The translations under genes were made by a program, and so were the position numbers. Source: Crotalaria pallida (taxonomy: Eukaryota > Streptophyta > Magnoliopsida > Fabales > Fabaceae). From it: 64,000 nt of DNA. The notes below the pieces were generated by a model, which saw nothing but the letters and a program-made list of their open reading frames with translations, had not been told where the DNA came from and made no database searches. This document shows, piece by piece, positions 47,878-60,036 of the stretch; the stretch's first letter is position 1, and every line of letters starts with the position of its first letter. Location: positions 76,539,290 through 76,603,289 of the forward strand of contig CM075649.1 of NCBI GenBank assembly GCA_037953625.1. Direction: 5' to 3'.

Positions 47878-48777
47878 ATATGGTTCACCCAGAATCCGAA
47901 TCATCCGGTCCGACCCAACTAAGCTCGCACTAAGCGGTAGGGGTCTCCCAAAAAAGATTGTTCCATACCCAAAGCTCAAACTCGAAATCGGTTGATTAAG
48001 AGACCAAATGAGCTACCACTTCACCGACCGACGTAAACCTAACCTAGGACCAGCCCTGCATGTTCTGAACTTCTGCTATACGGGAAGCGGTGCCGCATGG
48101 CAGAACATTTGGCATATTAATATTGAAGCAATAAACAAATCTCAAACCAGTTTGCATGACTCCATATGCTGACAAATCGTTATAAGGAAATTCATTTTTA
48201 CCATACATGAAACTCGTTAATCCTTATGATTGGTTATAGTGCTTAAAAGTTATAAGGAAAATAAATTGTATCTTTGTTTTTCCAATATGATCCTTTGGTG
48301 ATTCTCGATGATGGATCTTAACCAAAATTTTAAAGGTGCAGCTAATAAATAGTATTTTTATCTCTTATATATTTAAAAAATGCCAAGAGAGAAACGATAT
48401 AATAGCTTCCACTTGGTCCTGGAAAGCTCTGCCACTTTTGACATACAAAAGAAACTTAATCATCATCTTCGAATATTAATTTTCTTTATGTTATATATGA
48501 ATCTTACAGCACTTAAATTTGACATGATAAAGCTCAAGATGAAGCTAACATATAGGAATTACTATATAAGGATCAATTTAACTTGTGCAACTATCAAACA
48601 TTTTACAAGAAAGAAAAATATGAAAATCAACTCTTATATATGCAACAATACCAAGATTGAATTGGGTGAAAAATAACGCTAGGACTCAAAATCACGTTAG
48701 ATGTAAATCAACAGTGAATAACTTCTGCTTCCCATTATCAATTCCAGGGTTAAATTCAACATACATCCACACATGCA
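47878..48777. other. Intergenic between the hAT MITE and the NUDIX gene
   Basis: No confident gene. About 47900-48080 has moderate GC and resembles a dispersed plant repeat, but I could not place it. A 98-codon plus-strand ORF (48380-48676) has no recognised domain and lies in AT-rich sequence; I judge it to be chance. The 3' UTR and polyadenylation site of the minus-strand NUDIX gene must lie here. Confidence 0.45.
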
Positions 48778-51700
48778 TTAAGAAGACTTGTCCAGATCAT
48801 GGCTATTCAAATATAGATAATTCAACTGCTCCTTGAGGTATGATGAGACAGCACGCGGAGCGAATCCAGTATAGACCCTTTCCAACTTTGCCAAACACAA
48901 TTGAATAATGTAAATGAAGGGCTCGTGCTTGTGTGTAAAAGGTTGAGCAGCGAATTCCTCAAATGGCATCCACTTTATAAGAACAAACAAAGCACACAAG
49001 AGAGTGTTTAAGTAACGAAAATTGAATGCATCAACAACACAGATTGCAAAAATGTAGTAAGTTTGAGTCACCATAGTCCATAGCTCTACTGTCATAACGT
49101 AAACATGCAACAGCAATAATTTACTACATGGAAATCATGTAAAATCTTGGTATTATGCGGTAAGCAGAATTCTAGTAAAGAATATTTAATTCAACATAGT
49201 AAAATTTTGTAAATTCTCTTTTTTAACTAAGATTAATGTTTTGTTTGGTTGCACAAGAGAAAATAAGAAAAAAAAATAAGGGAGAGAGAAGTAGGAGAGA
49301 AAGAAAAAGATAAAAAAATGAGTAGATTTATTGTTGTTTGGTCTGAAAGAAAAAAGGTAAAGAATGACAAGGGAGAATTGTTGAGTTTTCTTTTCTTTGG
49401 TCAGAAAGAAAAGTGAGGGAGGAGAGAAATTGATAAAATTGTCCAAAGAAAATTATACCTCTCTATATAATAAAAAAGTATTGAAATTTTAATTTCCATC
49501 CCTTTCTTTGTGGGTGTCATGTTTGTTTTCTCTTCTCTTTATTTTCTATCTTAAACCAAACAAAAGCAAATGGTGTTTTCTCTTTATAATATCTCCTTCC
49601 ATTTTCTTTCTGCCCATTTTCTGCTTAACCAAACAAAGTGTAAATAAGAGAAAGGGATGTTGATTGTACAGGTGTGGCTCCAGATTTGCAAGCTTAAACA
49701 TGTAAAAAACTGGGAACAAAAAAGTCCATTATAATACGAGCATAGATGTAATCAGCTCCAGAGCATTCTTTAATAAGTTGAAGGATAATCATTATGACCA
49801 AAAAGAGATTTATGTCGGTATTGGGGTAAATAAATGCTTGGAAAAGTCTATTATGCAGATAGTGTGGGTAGAAAAGAAAATAGCAAAACTCTGTAGTTAA
49901 AGTACATACAGTGCTAAGTTATGATTATGAAATATGAATGAACCCTGATAGAACATAGCAATTACTGATATGAAGGAAGCCAGTAAGCGAAATAGGAATC
50001 AATGTTAATAACGTATGTTACTCTCAATAAACATTATTATGTGGATTGTGAAATAAGTAGTTATCGTTCTATTTAGGTAAAGTAATTGTGCACAAGTCTA
50101 TTTTATAAGGTTGATGGACAAAAGTGATCCTAGAGTTAGAAAGAATATCCGTATGGCATATCACCTATAGTATTTTCTGTTTGTCTTTTTTAAAGTATCA
50201 TTTGCGAAACATCTACATGAAAAAAAACAAATAATGTCACAGTGAAGTCATAGTATATATAAAGAAAAAGTACCTGAGCTGCCTCAATTTCCAGGTCTTG
50301 CTTTTTAATGTCTAAAGAAAGAGGCCGCAGCATGCAAAGAAAAGACAGAACTGACTTCCCGAAGAATGAATTGTGTGCCTGTCTGAAAATCAGAAACATG
50401 AAAATGTCAAAAATATAAATTATAAAAGAAAGAATCTTATGAGTCCAAACTAATGATTAGAAGAGAAAAGCATAGAAAGTGTCCTCATCCAAATCTTTAC
50501 TTTGAGGTTAATGATTCTTGTTAAATTACTTAAATTGTAACTTGCAAGTCATCTCAGTAAGTTTCTCTTCTTCCAAATTGATGAATCTTATAAAACTTCT
50601 CCTTTAAAGTTATAAGCATGCAACTTATTTCCTTAATATATCAGGTTAAAATAGATTTTTTATGCAGAGAAAATTTGAATTTCAGCGCAAATCAAATGTA
50701 GGCATGTCAAATTTCGTAAACAGAAATCACTAGTACAATGCATCAAATGAATTCATTAGAATCCTGAGTGAACTTCTTCCATTATATCGTATCTTTGAAA
50801 TGTGAATTTGTTTTTTTTTTTAATTTATTTATAAAAATGGTAAGCTAGGATGAGAGAAGTGTTATAGCGACTTTCCAATCTTAACCTCATGAAGAAGAAA
50901 TGTCAACTCGAACTGGAATAACATGTCCTTCCTGCTCTACATCTCACAAATTATAAGATTCATACCTGAATCCTAGCACTTCCACAAATTCTGTGTCAAT
51001 CTGAAAAAGAAAAAGCACAGACCAAAGTAAAAGTTATGACAAATTGACAATCAATACAATGATACTGGCATTTTACAACACATAGGAATGCAACATTGTA
51101 CTCAGATACTTACTCCTGTCTCTTCTTTGACTTCTCTTATAGCTGCTGTGAAAAGCTCCTCACCCTGTGGGCACAAAACAATGTTTAATGTTTCTAATCA
51201 GATTTAAACATGTAAATAATTCGTTTTCGAAAACGTGCATACCGCATCAACTACTCCAGTAGGTAACTTCCAATAGCCAATACCATGGAATCTACCTCTT
51301 TTTTCCTGGACTACAAGCACCTACAATCCCACCACTCCCGATAAAGGGAACAAAGAAATAAAGAAAGGGAAAAGAATGGATGCCAGCATGAAACAAGATT
51401 GATTGTTACTTGAAGATCTACATAACCACTTTTTTTTATCTCATTTCAGACCTCTTTCTTATCATTTAAAACAATAGCGGCAACTCCGACACAGTGGGAA
51501 GCATTTGGAGGAATTGTGCATCCTGTTTTAGGAATCCAGTAAACTAGCATTAGATAGCTTGGCTCAGCATGGTGATACCAAAAACCCTCCTGATTGCAAC
51601 AAAGCACATAGTATATTTAGGACAAAAACAGAACACTATAACCACAAAATTAAAGTAACAAGGTCCCATCAACTGTCTTGGATTAAGTTATTAACATCAA

Positions 51701-52790
51701 ATTCAAAACTCTGAAAGCAAATATGTCAAAATTACCTTAACTGCAGTTTCAACAAGATTAACAAGCTCGATAGGTAACTTGATCCAAACACCATCTTTTC
51801 CCTGCAATGAGTATTAAATGAAGTTAATAAAGCCTGAAAGCCGTAAAGGTGCAAAGGTCAGAGTTTCTAATTTTTAAAGTTTGGCTGAATCGATTCTAGG
51901 TAAGAAGATTACGATATGCAGTTATATATGCGACAAAAACATCTACGTTTATCTTGATAAAGGTTTGAATCAAAGACCTTATGCCAAATGAAATCGACAT
52001 TGTATTAAAAATTTGAAATATAGAGTAAAGTGACTAAAGTCCATGATGTGCACATAGCATAAAAAAGGACTGTGAAGGAGATAAGGTAATGTGTGATTAT
52101 TTGTATTCAGGATAAATGAATTCATCAAGACAAGGTATCTTGGCACGTAACATCTATGCTGCACAGTGATCATCTGACTTCATATTGTACTGATTGTTAA
52201 TTCATAAGGTTAAGGTGCATGTTCAACTGAAGTCAGAGAGCATCCCACCTTACTAGAAGTATTATAACTCCAAATTTTGATTTATGCCCTATTGGCAAAC
52301 AAGGAAAAAGCAAAATTTCAGGTTTATGAAATTTAAAAGAAATCACTCCAAAGAAGCTTTATCATTTAGAAAAGTTCAATGGGTGTGCTGTTTTACACCT
52401 GTAGCGCTTCATTCACCGTTCATATATGTGATTCTAAAGCAAAAGTCAATTATTTTAACATATGAATGGTGACTAATGTATTATTAGTATAAAAAAAAAC
52501 TTTTACACTTTCATTGCAAAACATTTTTTCTCTCAGTTTTGTAAACTTTAATGCAACAAATATTGTTTTAGAGCAATACATAGTAATAAACAAATAATCA
52601 CCTGTTGCTTCCATTGTAAAAGTGAAGATCTAAGCAACGTAGCAAAAACTTCAGAGTCCATAGGCTCCTTCAAGTCTATAATGACTCCTCCATGGGCATC
52701 ATTGGTAGAAGGAAGAATTTTAACACACTCAAATCCACTTTGACACAATCGATCCCCTAATAGTGGTGCTGGACTAGCTGAGACTTCCAT
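48778..52790 (-). CDS. NUDIX hydrolase, plant NUDT2/6/7/10 type, eight coding exons
   Basis: Coding exons on the minus strand: 52790-52602, 51801-51736, 51589-51452, 51320-51243, 51164-51114, 51000-50966, 50382-50274, 48972-48778, all with GT-AG introns and consistent phase, giving 286 residues with no stop. The Nudix box GVVDAGEELFTAAIREVKEETG is complete (G x5 E x7 REUxEExGU, residues about 153-174; its glutamates bind Mg). Before it stand the plant-type N-terminal domain (LLRSSLLQWKQQGKDGVWIK) and HHAEPSYLMLVYWIP; after it QAHNSFFGKS, LEIEAAQWMP and YTGFAPR. These are hallmarks of plant cytosolic NUDIX hydrolases that split ADP-ribose or NADH; no transit peptide is seen, unlike NUDT8. The true substrate cannot be read from sequence. 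Intron 7 (48973-50273) holds a MITE. Confidence 0.95.
49237..49640. mobile_element. Tourist-like (PIF/Harbinger) MITE in the last intron of the NUDIX gene
   Basis: Left end TGTTTTGTTTGGTT and right end (complement) CACTTTGTTTGGTT are inverted repeats, flanked by TAA on both sides (49234-49236 and 49641-49643). The 404-bp body is purine-rich on the left and pyrimidine-rich on the right. The TAA duplication and a TTTGGTT end suggest PIF/Harbinger; the ends are imperfect. Confidence 0.55.
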
Positions 52791-54101
52791 AGGCTGAACT
52801 GCGTATTAAATTACAAAAAACTGATAAAGTCCAAAAGGAAGTTGAAAAAAATTCAACAATTTTGAAAAGCTTATCTCTCATGTCACATCTAGTACGTTTA
52901 CTTTTGAAATTCCTCCTCCACTGCAGTAATTACTTCCTTGAATTCAAGATTCTAGCTGCACAAGTTTGAGATTCACAAACCTACACAATGGCTTAGGTGC
53001 TTCTACCTAAACAAGATAAGAAAATTTAACTTTTATGAAGGTTCTTACATAGGGGCAAGACTGTGAATCTAAGAATTATGCAGACTGCAGTAAGCCAGTA
53101 ACATACAATCACTTGCTATCCACGGAACTGGAAATAAAAGATAGAAACAAGAGGGGATGATTATAGTTAGAATGTTCGCCGGGGTTTGCACCGGCTTGTC
53201 ATTTTTTACATTATAATTACAAGACTTTTATAACAAACCCGGTAGTTCGTCAAATTCGATACACCATAAGTAGGGCATGAGTTAACCGTGTACTCCCTCC
53301 ATTTTTTTCTTTTTTTTAATTACAAAGGAGGTACCTGGGACTAGAAAGGCCTAAACTACCTAAGTGTTCTTGCAGCTACCAATTGGGCTGACTTACGCGG
53401 ATCCCTTAGAAAATTTTTGTTTCTTTTATCTGTCCTGTTCAAAATTTCAAAAATGTAATAAATGTTATTTTCCATGTTTGTCCCTATTCAATAGATTTTG
53501 GTTTACATAAGTAGCGAAGTAGTGGAGAAAAATTGATTATAGATAGAAAAACGATATAACGAAGAAAATCATAATTAATGGATTGGAAATCTAAATAATG
53601 TTGCATTTTTTAAAGAGTGTGTTTTATTCAACCCGCATTTTTGTTTTTTTTTTTTAAGATAATAAAATTGCTTCCATTCCCACGGTTCATACCTCGAGTG
53701 CGGATGCATCGTTATTAGCTCTATTATTATTCGTGACTCAGTGTTAAAAGGAATTAATTCTGTTCGTAGTTCATACCTCAGGACTTAGTGCTAGAGCAGC
53801 ATAGCTTAGCCCATTATGCATGAGGTTCTATCGCTTACTCATTACTAATCTCTCACTCACTTCACACACACTTCACACAATATTTATTTTCAAGTGACCG
53901 TAGCTCTGAGACACAAAAGTTGTCGAAGTAACTAAGAAAAAACATAACAGTGTTACGAAGAAAGAAGAAGCAAGAGAAGATCGATTACCTTCAGACAGAG
54001 GTGGAGATTAAGTGGAAACTTTGAGGTTGTAGTGAATTATGGGGCCCACCAACATCATGCAGAGAGCTGGTGGAGGCTGAATGATACGAGATTGATATTT
54101 A
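52791..54101 (-). promoter_or_regulatory. 5' UTR, 5' UTR intron and promoter of the NUDIX gene
   Basis: Eight UTR bases precede the ATG (52791-52798), then an acceptor AATACGCAG. A donor match CTGAAG/GTAATC at 53988-53989 would start a first, non-coding exon (53989 to about 54070) and give a 1190-bp intron in the 5' UTR. A TATA box (CTATAAATA on the minus strand, 54094-54102) lies about 30 bp upstream of the likely TSS. Inside the intron, ACTCCCTCC..GGAGGTAC at about 53293-53334 looks like a Stowaway-type MITE remnant, and GCCGG/CCGGC (near 53179-53196) forms a hairpin. Confidence 0.6.
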
Positions 54102-54102
54102 T

Positions 54103-54853
54103 AGCGAAGACTATCTTGGGTTGGCAAGTGCCATGAGTGCGTGATGACGTAGTTCCATTGCAACACTTCTGAACTAAGCATTACTACGACTTCATTAGCC
54201 GCCCACAATAGCAGTTGTCGGTCTATTGTTGCCGAAAACACAGTACGAGTAAAGAGATGTGCGGTATTTAAGTATGATGAAAGTCCACACATGATATTAT
54301 TGTACGAGGAAGGGTGTTTATAATCGGTAAGTTTGATAAAATGACTTAATTATATTTCCATTTCTATTTTAGTGTCGCTCTTGTGACATGTTTCGCTTTT
54401 TTTTTTTTTTTTTTTTCGTAATGTTTGACTTGTCAGAATTATTTTTGAGTTTGATATATATTTTTATTATCAATTTCGACCAAATTTTGCTCAATTGTCA
54501 TACCAAAATCTTAGTCAGATCTAGGAAGTTAGTCACGTAATACCACACGATACCACGTGGGCGAAGATCCTTTTTATAAAATTAAAAAAAAAAACTAAAA
54601 ATAAATGAGTGTGGAGAGAAGTTGTTTTCGTCCATGTATCATCACGTGGCTAATCTCCTGCGGCTGACTAGGATTCTAGTATAATATGTCAATAAAATTT
54701 GGTCATAATTGGTATGTAGGTATATGGCAAATTCAGAAGTAACTTAGAGAACTAGACATTGAACCAAAAAGAAAAAGAACATATGACAAAATGATCCCAA
54801 TGTTCAAGGATTCGGCACATAATTAAGCCTTCATAAAATTATTGTTTTGCTTT
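54103..54853. other. Upstream of the NUDIX gene, no further gene seen
   Basis: An 18-base T run (about 54398-54415) and AT-rich sequence. No ORF of note. It ends where the next LTR begins. Confidence 0.5.
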
Positions 54854-55013
54854 TGTAATACCCGCATTTCCCCTACTTGAATAAATTAATTTTCATAAGT
54901 ATTAATTTTGGATTTTGTTTTGGTAAAAAGGTTTTATTGAATGATTTAAACATAACAAAATTATGTTTTTATAGAGTTGCATTAATACATGATTTTTATG
55001 GAATAATACAAGT

Positions 55014-57332
55014 TGTAACACTAGTTTTTAATAATTCAATTAGGAGACTAAGTATAATATTTTATGCTAATAAAATATTAATTAGTGAAAATATTTTAAA
55101 AAAATTTTGGCAGAGTTTACTTTGTTTTTGAGCTATCCAAAATTTTCAATTCAAGGACGTGTCAGTTCCAGTAATATACATATATTTTAATACATATCAA
55201 AAGTTTTTGCCATTGTATCATCAAACACAAAACAATGGTATATGAAATACCATGGGCTATGGCTTCTAACATATAAGTTACAAAATAAATGTTTGTCCCA
55301 ATAATTTACATAACCAAAAGTAAAGGATATTAAAGGTTTTATACAACATTATAACCAAGTAATAAAAAAGGGTAGGATCCTATAGTATTGAGATTGGTTG
55401 CAAAAGAGTGGTGAGGCCACTATATCAAGCCTATACTCCACGAGATGGAGAATGACTCTCCTTGGCAGGGGGAATAACAAATACATCACCAGATGCAGTA
55501 CCTAAAATGTCAACATAAGGGAATGAGTAGTTTTACATAATTTAAAATAAAGAATTAAATAACAATAACGTAAAACCAATCAATTAATATCAACTAATTA
55601 TATAATTTCAGTTATGTATATTTATTACACAATTATATTCATGACATGATGCTATGATGTAGGAATGCTATATTCTTTATTTCCTAATAATGATGCATGC
55701 ACGGCTCTCTTAATCTATCACCAACGAATTTCAAACTTATCATCATCACATTCTTATAATCGTTTCACTTCTTTTTCCTTCTTGCACTTTAAAATGCATT
55801 GGATCCAATTATGGAATAAATTCATGATATTATCTCCCTCTTAGTTCATCACTTTCATCTCGTGTTTCTTTTCATATCTCATCATAATCTCAATCTCTGT
55901 ATTAAACATTTCATATTGTTCCTCACTTAACCCTCCACTCCAAGGAAAGCCATAACCGGGAGTAAGTGTCCCTCTACCACTGCTTGCACAATAATGGCCT
56001 ATTTCTCCGTCCAGTACAACTTGCGTTGAAGGTCCAAGTTGGCTATAGCAGGGAACCAACCTCAACCGGTCCCGAAGTGACTTTGTGACCGATAGAATTT
56101 TCGTGGTTAATGCGAAACCAATCCTCCGACATGAGTGGCCAGTTCGTGCCCTCCTAGGAGATCAAAGTTCCACCCAACGACAATTCCCGCGGTTGTTTCA
56201 TTAGCACAACCTAGTCACATACCACTCACGTCCTTCGGTTCCGAAGAACATTCACATCATGTCTTTCCCAACATCCTCACCGTCCACCTTATGACTCCAT
56301 GTATGATGCATGGTTCTAAATGTTTCCCAATTGAATTCATACTCGATGAAAATATAAAACAATTTAATTTGCAAATATGAATTCAATTGAGGAGTAAATG
56401 ACTTTATAAATGCATGAATTGAAATAAAACTAATTAATTATCATTCTCTTCATCTTTATTCAACTTCATTAAGCACACATACTTAAAGACCGTGTAATTG
56501 TTTAAATTCATATCATCACTATTATTCTAACATAAATTTTTTAAGATGCAACAAATATTAAAATTCACAACATTTCTTCCTTTCTTTAGTTACAACTTCA
56601 ACAAAACAAGTCATGATATTTTATCATCAAACCTAGGGTTCTATGCTATGGTTATCTAAATCTTCACTTTAAACAAAGAAAACCACCCCTCCCTTACCTT
56701 GGGTGAGGAGAGGGAGTGTCCTAGAGAGAGAAAGTCTCTCCTTGAGTTTCAATGGCTATGAAGCTTTGCTCTCTTCCTTGTCCAATCCTTTCTCAACTAT
56801 TTCTTTGTTCTTAAGCTCTTCTCCTTCAACTTAGTTATGAAAGTATTGAGAGTTAGGGATTTGGGTAGAAAAGGATATGGAACTCAAAGCAAGTTGAGGA
56901 GTGGATTATGAGTTTGAGAGGTTGATGAAGTTGTTTATGTGATTAATGGTGATAGGAAGTGGATTTGAAGGTGGAGTTTGATGGATTTTAAAGATGGTTC
57001 CCGAAAGTTCTAGAGAAAAGTAGAGGGAGGTCGAAACTTTTGAGTAGAACACGTGAAGCCATGGTCAAAATCACGTTTTTAAAACTGTTTGGACAGGGGT
57101 TAATCGATTAACCACTAGGTTAATCAATTAACACCTGAGGCATGCCAAAAATTTAATCGATTAAGGCTGCCTTTAATCGAGTAGTGGCTGAGAATTCAAC
57201 AGTTCTTAATCGATTAAGCCCCATGTTAATTGATTAATGCTTGATATTTTGCTTTTCTTAATGCAATCTAATGATTCCTAATACTTCTTATGCTTAAACA
57301 AAGACCCTACCATTAAGTTTAGGATGTTACAC
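55014..57332 (-). mobile_element. Minus-strand solo LTR, target duplication CAAGT
   Basis: 2319 bp between TGTAACACTAG and AGGATGTTACA, flanked by perfect copies CAAGT (55009-55013 and 57333-57337). The orientation is shown by its minus-strand order: AATCGATT cluster near the start (57100-57240), CT-rich leader ending in a donor CCCAAG/GTAAGG (56697), hairpins including CTCCTAGGAG (about 56152-56161), acceptor TTTTAG/GTACTG (exon from 55501) and a hairpin CTCCA/TGGAG (55436-55450). The ORFs at 55841-56380 have no recognised domain. No internal region is present. Confidence 0.9.
57100..57240. repeat. TTAATCGATTAA palindrome cluster in the U3
   Basis: Three exact TTAATCGATTAA copies and several one- or two-base variants (TTAATCAATTAA, TTAATTGATTAA) in 140 bp, 90-230 bp from the minus-strand LTR start. 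The same core is clustered in the LTR at 12231. Confidence 0.85.
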
Positions 57333-59835
57333 AAGTAAATGATGTTATTAAGTATGGAATGTTTATAATTGATGAAGGATAAGCGATGGTTTTATTATTC
57401 TTGATTTACATGAACAACAAATTTATGATTAATCAACTTTGAAAATTCATAACTTTTTAACCGTAAGTCCAAAAATTATGATCCTTATACGAAAATGATT
57501 GTATTGAGATGTAGAATTTAAAAAATGTAAAAATTATATTTTTCTGGGTGGATTTACGAAAATTTATTTTCTGAGTGAATTTCTATACGAATTTTGAGCA
57601 CTTGAAATTATTAAAAATTAATAGTTGGGGACCTCCATTAAATTTTTCCTTTTGGGAATCCATTTTATATATGAAAATATGGTTTCAGAAATTGAAATGA
57701 GGGTTGTACCAATGACCAATAAGTACAGTTAATTGTTTTGCTTAAATTGCACCTTTTGTGAACTTTAATCTATAATTATGAATGCATTCCTTTTTGAGAA
57801 AGAAAAATTGTATTATGTAATTGATTTTTATAAGGTTGTGATAAAAGGAAATAAGAATTTTGCAATTGTCATTTTATCACAATGAGTATAAAATAAAGTA
57901 AAATAAGTTAAAAATAAATTTTTTTTTTGGTTGCCCACCCGGTTCCTTAAGTACTACCTAGTTAAAAATAAATTTCACATCAAAGGAATATTTTATTATC
58001 ACTTTTTCCCTAAATTCCTCGAAGTTGTCTACCACTAAATCACTATTCACATGCAACATTATGTACTACCAAAACTACCCCTAGCTTTGGATTTGAAATT
58101 CCTAAACTACCCTTAACTTTTGGGCTTTTAACCCATTTAATCCTTTAAGCCCAAGCCCATTTATATGCCTATATATATATACCCCATTTGTTCCAATTTC
58201 TTCATTTCAACCCATTTTACTTCAAAGTTAAGAAAGAAAGAAATTTAGAGAGAGAGAGAGAGCGGGGGGAGGGGGGCGAAGCCTCGAGGGAGAAAGAGTC
58301 CCTTTGATTTCTTTTGCCATTTTCAACTTCGAAAAGGGTATTTCCTCCTTCTTATTTTGATTCTTGAGTTCTTTTGTTTTAATTCTTAGAAGTTTTCATT
58401 TTTTTTTTAAGCTGGAGATTAGAAGTAGTTCTTGCATGTTTAAGATAGATGGTGATTCTTGATTTTTACTGTTTGCATGCAAAGATTAAGTCTAGCTTAT
58501 GATGATTATGAAATGCATGAGTAATCTTTTATATTTGTTAAATTATTTTTGGTTATTTTGAGTAAACTCGTGTAGGTTGATTTTGTTTCCTTCTTTCGGG
58601 TTCTATGTGTGTGAATTAAGTGGGATCTTTAAGTTTTTATTGCATGCATGTAAAGATTAAGATTAGTTGGTAGTGACTAGGACATGCATGATGATTATTT
58701 TCGGTTTGCTTGAGAAATAAGCTTGGATTAATTTGTTTTCTCACTTATATTTTCGGTCAAGTGAAAATCTTAGGGATATTGATGTTGATTAGCTTTTGTG
58801 ATGACATCCATGTTGAGATTTTGAAATAAAAAAAAAAAATAAAAATGAAATGACTCTTTTTCTTGTCTTTAAATTCGGTCAACTTGAGTAAGTAGGTAAT
58901 TAGTTGATTTTCTTAAAAATAATTAATTTTATTTGTATGATTTATGATGTAAAGATTAATGCATATAATGCTTTTAAGATATTATTGTAAGCATGAGGGT
59001 AAATGCTATTTATATTCATAAAACTCTAGGGAGGTGAATTTTGTTAACTTAATTTGTAACACCCTCACTTTGTTTAATTAAAATTGAGTTTTTATTAAAA
59101 ATTCGTGTTTGAAAATTTCTTTTAAACTTAATTACTTTTAAAAGATTCTACAAAAATCCGGCAGAGTTTCCTCTGTTTTTCGGACTTCCCAAAAATTTTC
59201 CTCTTTAAACATGTCAGCCCAGAGTTATCTAACAACTAAAATCATAATAGTAGTATAGCCAGATTAAATCCTAACTCCCGATTAGTACAAGTTTTGGGCA
59301 CATAGCTAATGCATATTTTAAATATTACAAAAATAACAGCTTTCAATATAATTAGGAAATAAAGTCCGCTCAAGGTATCCCGAATACACTCCACGTGGTA
59401 GAGAATTTCCTGCTGGGCCTGCAACGATGTAAGCTCCGCTCTGGTACCTGAAAGTAATCAACCACAAGAGAGGAAGCATTACACAGAACTTAGGAAAATA
59501 GCTTCTATGAAAAGCATAGGAAATAACTAAAGTAATCGCGGCTAGTTTTCTATCTAAATTATCTCCAATTATATTTGTATAACAATTCCCTTCATTCAAA
59601 CGATCAATGTTTCTTACTACTTCCTGAATTTCTTAAGCTCCTATTACTCTATCACTTCTCGCTTGTACTCACTGGTCTAACCTTTTCATATGTGTTCTTT
59701 TTGTTTTTCATCGATTTACATTTCCTGCTTTTCAGGTTCTATTTATCAATTTATCTCCCTATTTACCTTCTTATTATTTTCTTGATTCTTTTACCTTCTT
59801 ATCATTTTCTTTATCCCTTTATCTTATATTTGACT

Positions 59836-60036
59836 CGACACGCCTCGCCAGGCTCGCGCCGAGTTATTCTTTTAATTCCGACACGCCTCGCCAGGCTCGC
59901 GCCGGTTAATAGCTTTTAATTGTCGACACGCCTCGCTAGGCTCATGCCGATTTATTCTTTTAATTCCGACACGCCTCGCCAGGCTCGCGTCGATTTATTC
60001 TATTAATTCCAACACGCCTCGCCAGGCTCGCGCCGG
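59836..60036. repeat. Five tandem copies of a 43-45-bp GC-rich unit
   Basis: Each unit has CGACACGCCTCGCCAGGCTC (or a close variant) followed by GCGCCG and about 17 AT-rich bases. GCCTCGCCAGGC forms a small hairpin (GCCT/AGGC). Copies start near 59836, 59879, 59924, 59967 and 60009. The unit contrasts strongly with the AT-rich surroundings. Confidence 0.9.

Noticed and set aside
47985..48060. tRNA-like stretch upstream of the NUDIX 3' end
   Set aside because: A few tRNA-like words (GAGCTACCAC) but no full cloverleaf could be traced; more likely a dispersed repeat.
48380..48676. Plus-strand ORF of 98 codons downstream of the NUDIX gene
   Set aside because: AT-rich codons, no domain, no promoter or intron signals; likely chance.
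54854..57332. A single solo LTR from 54854 to 57332
   Set aside because: The flanks GCTTT and CAAGT do not match. Starting at 55014 gives perfect CAAGT copies, so 54854 is the start of an older host LTR.
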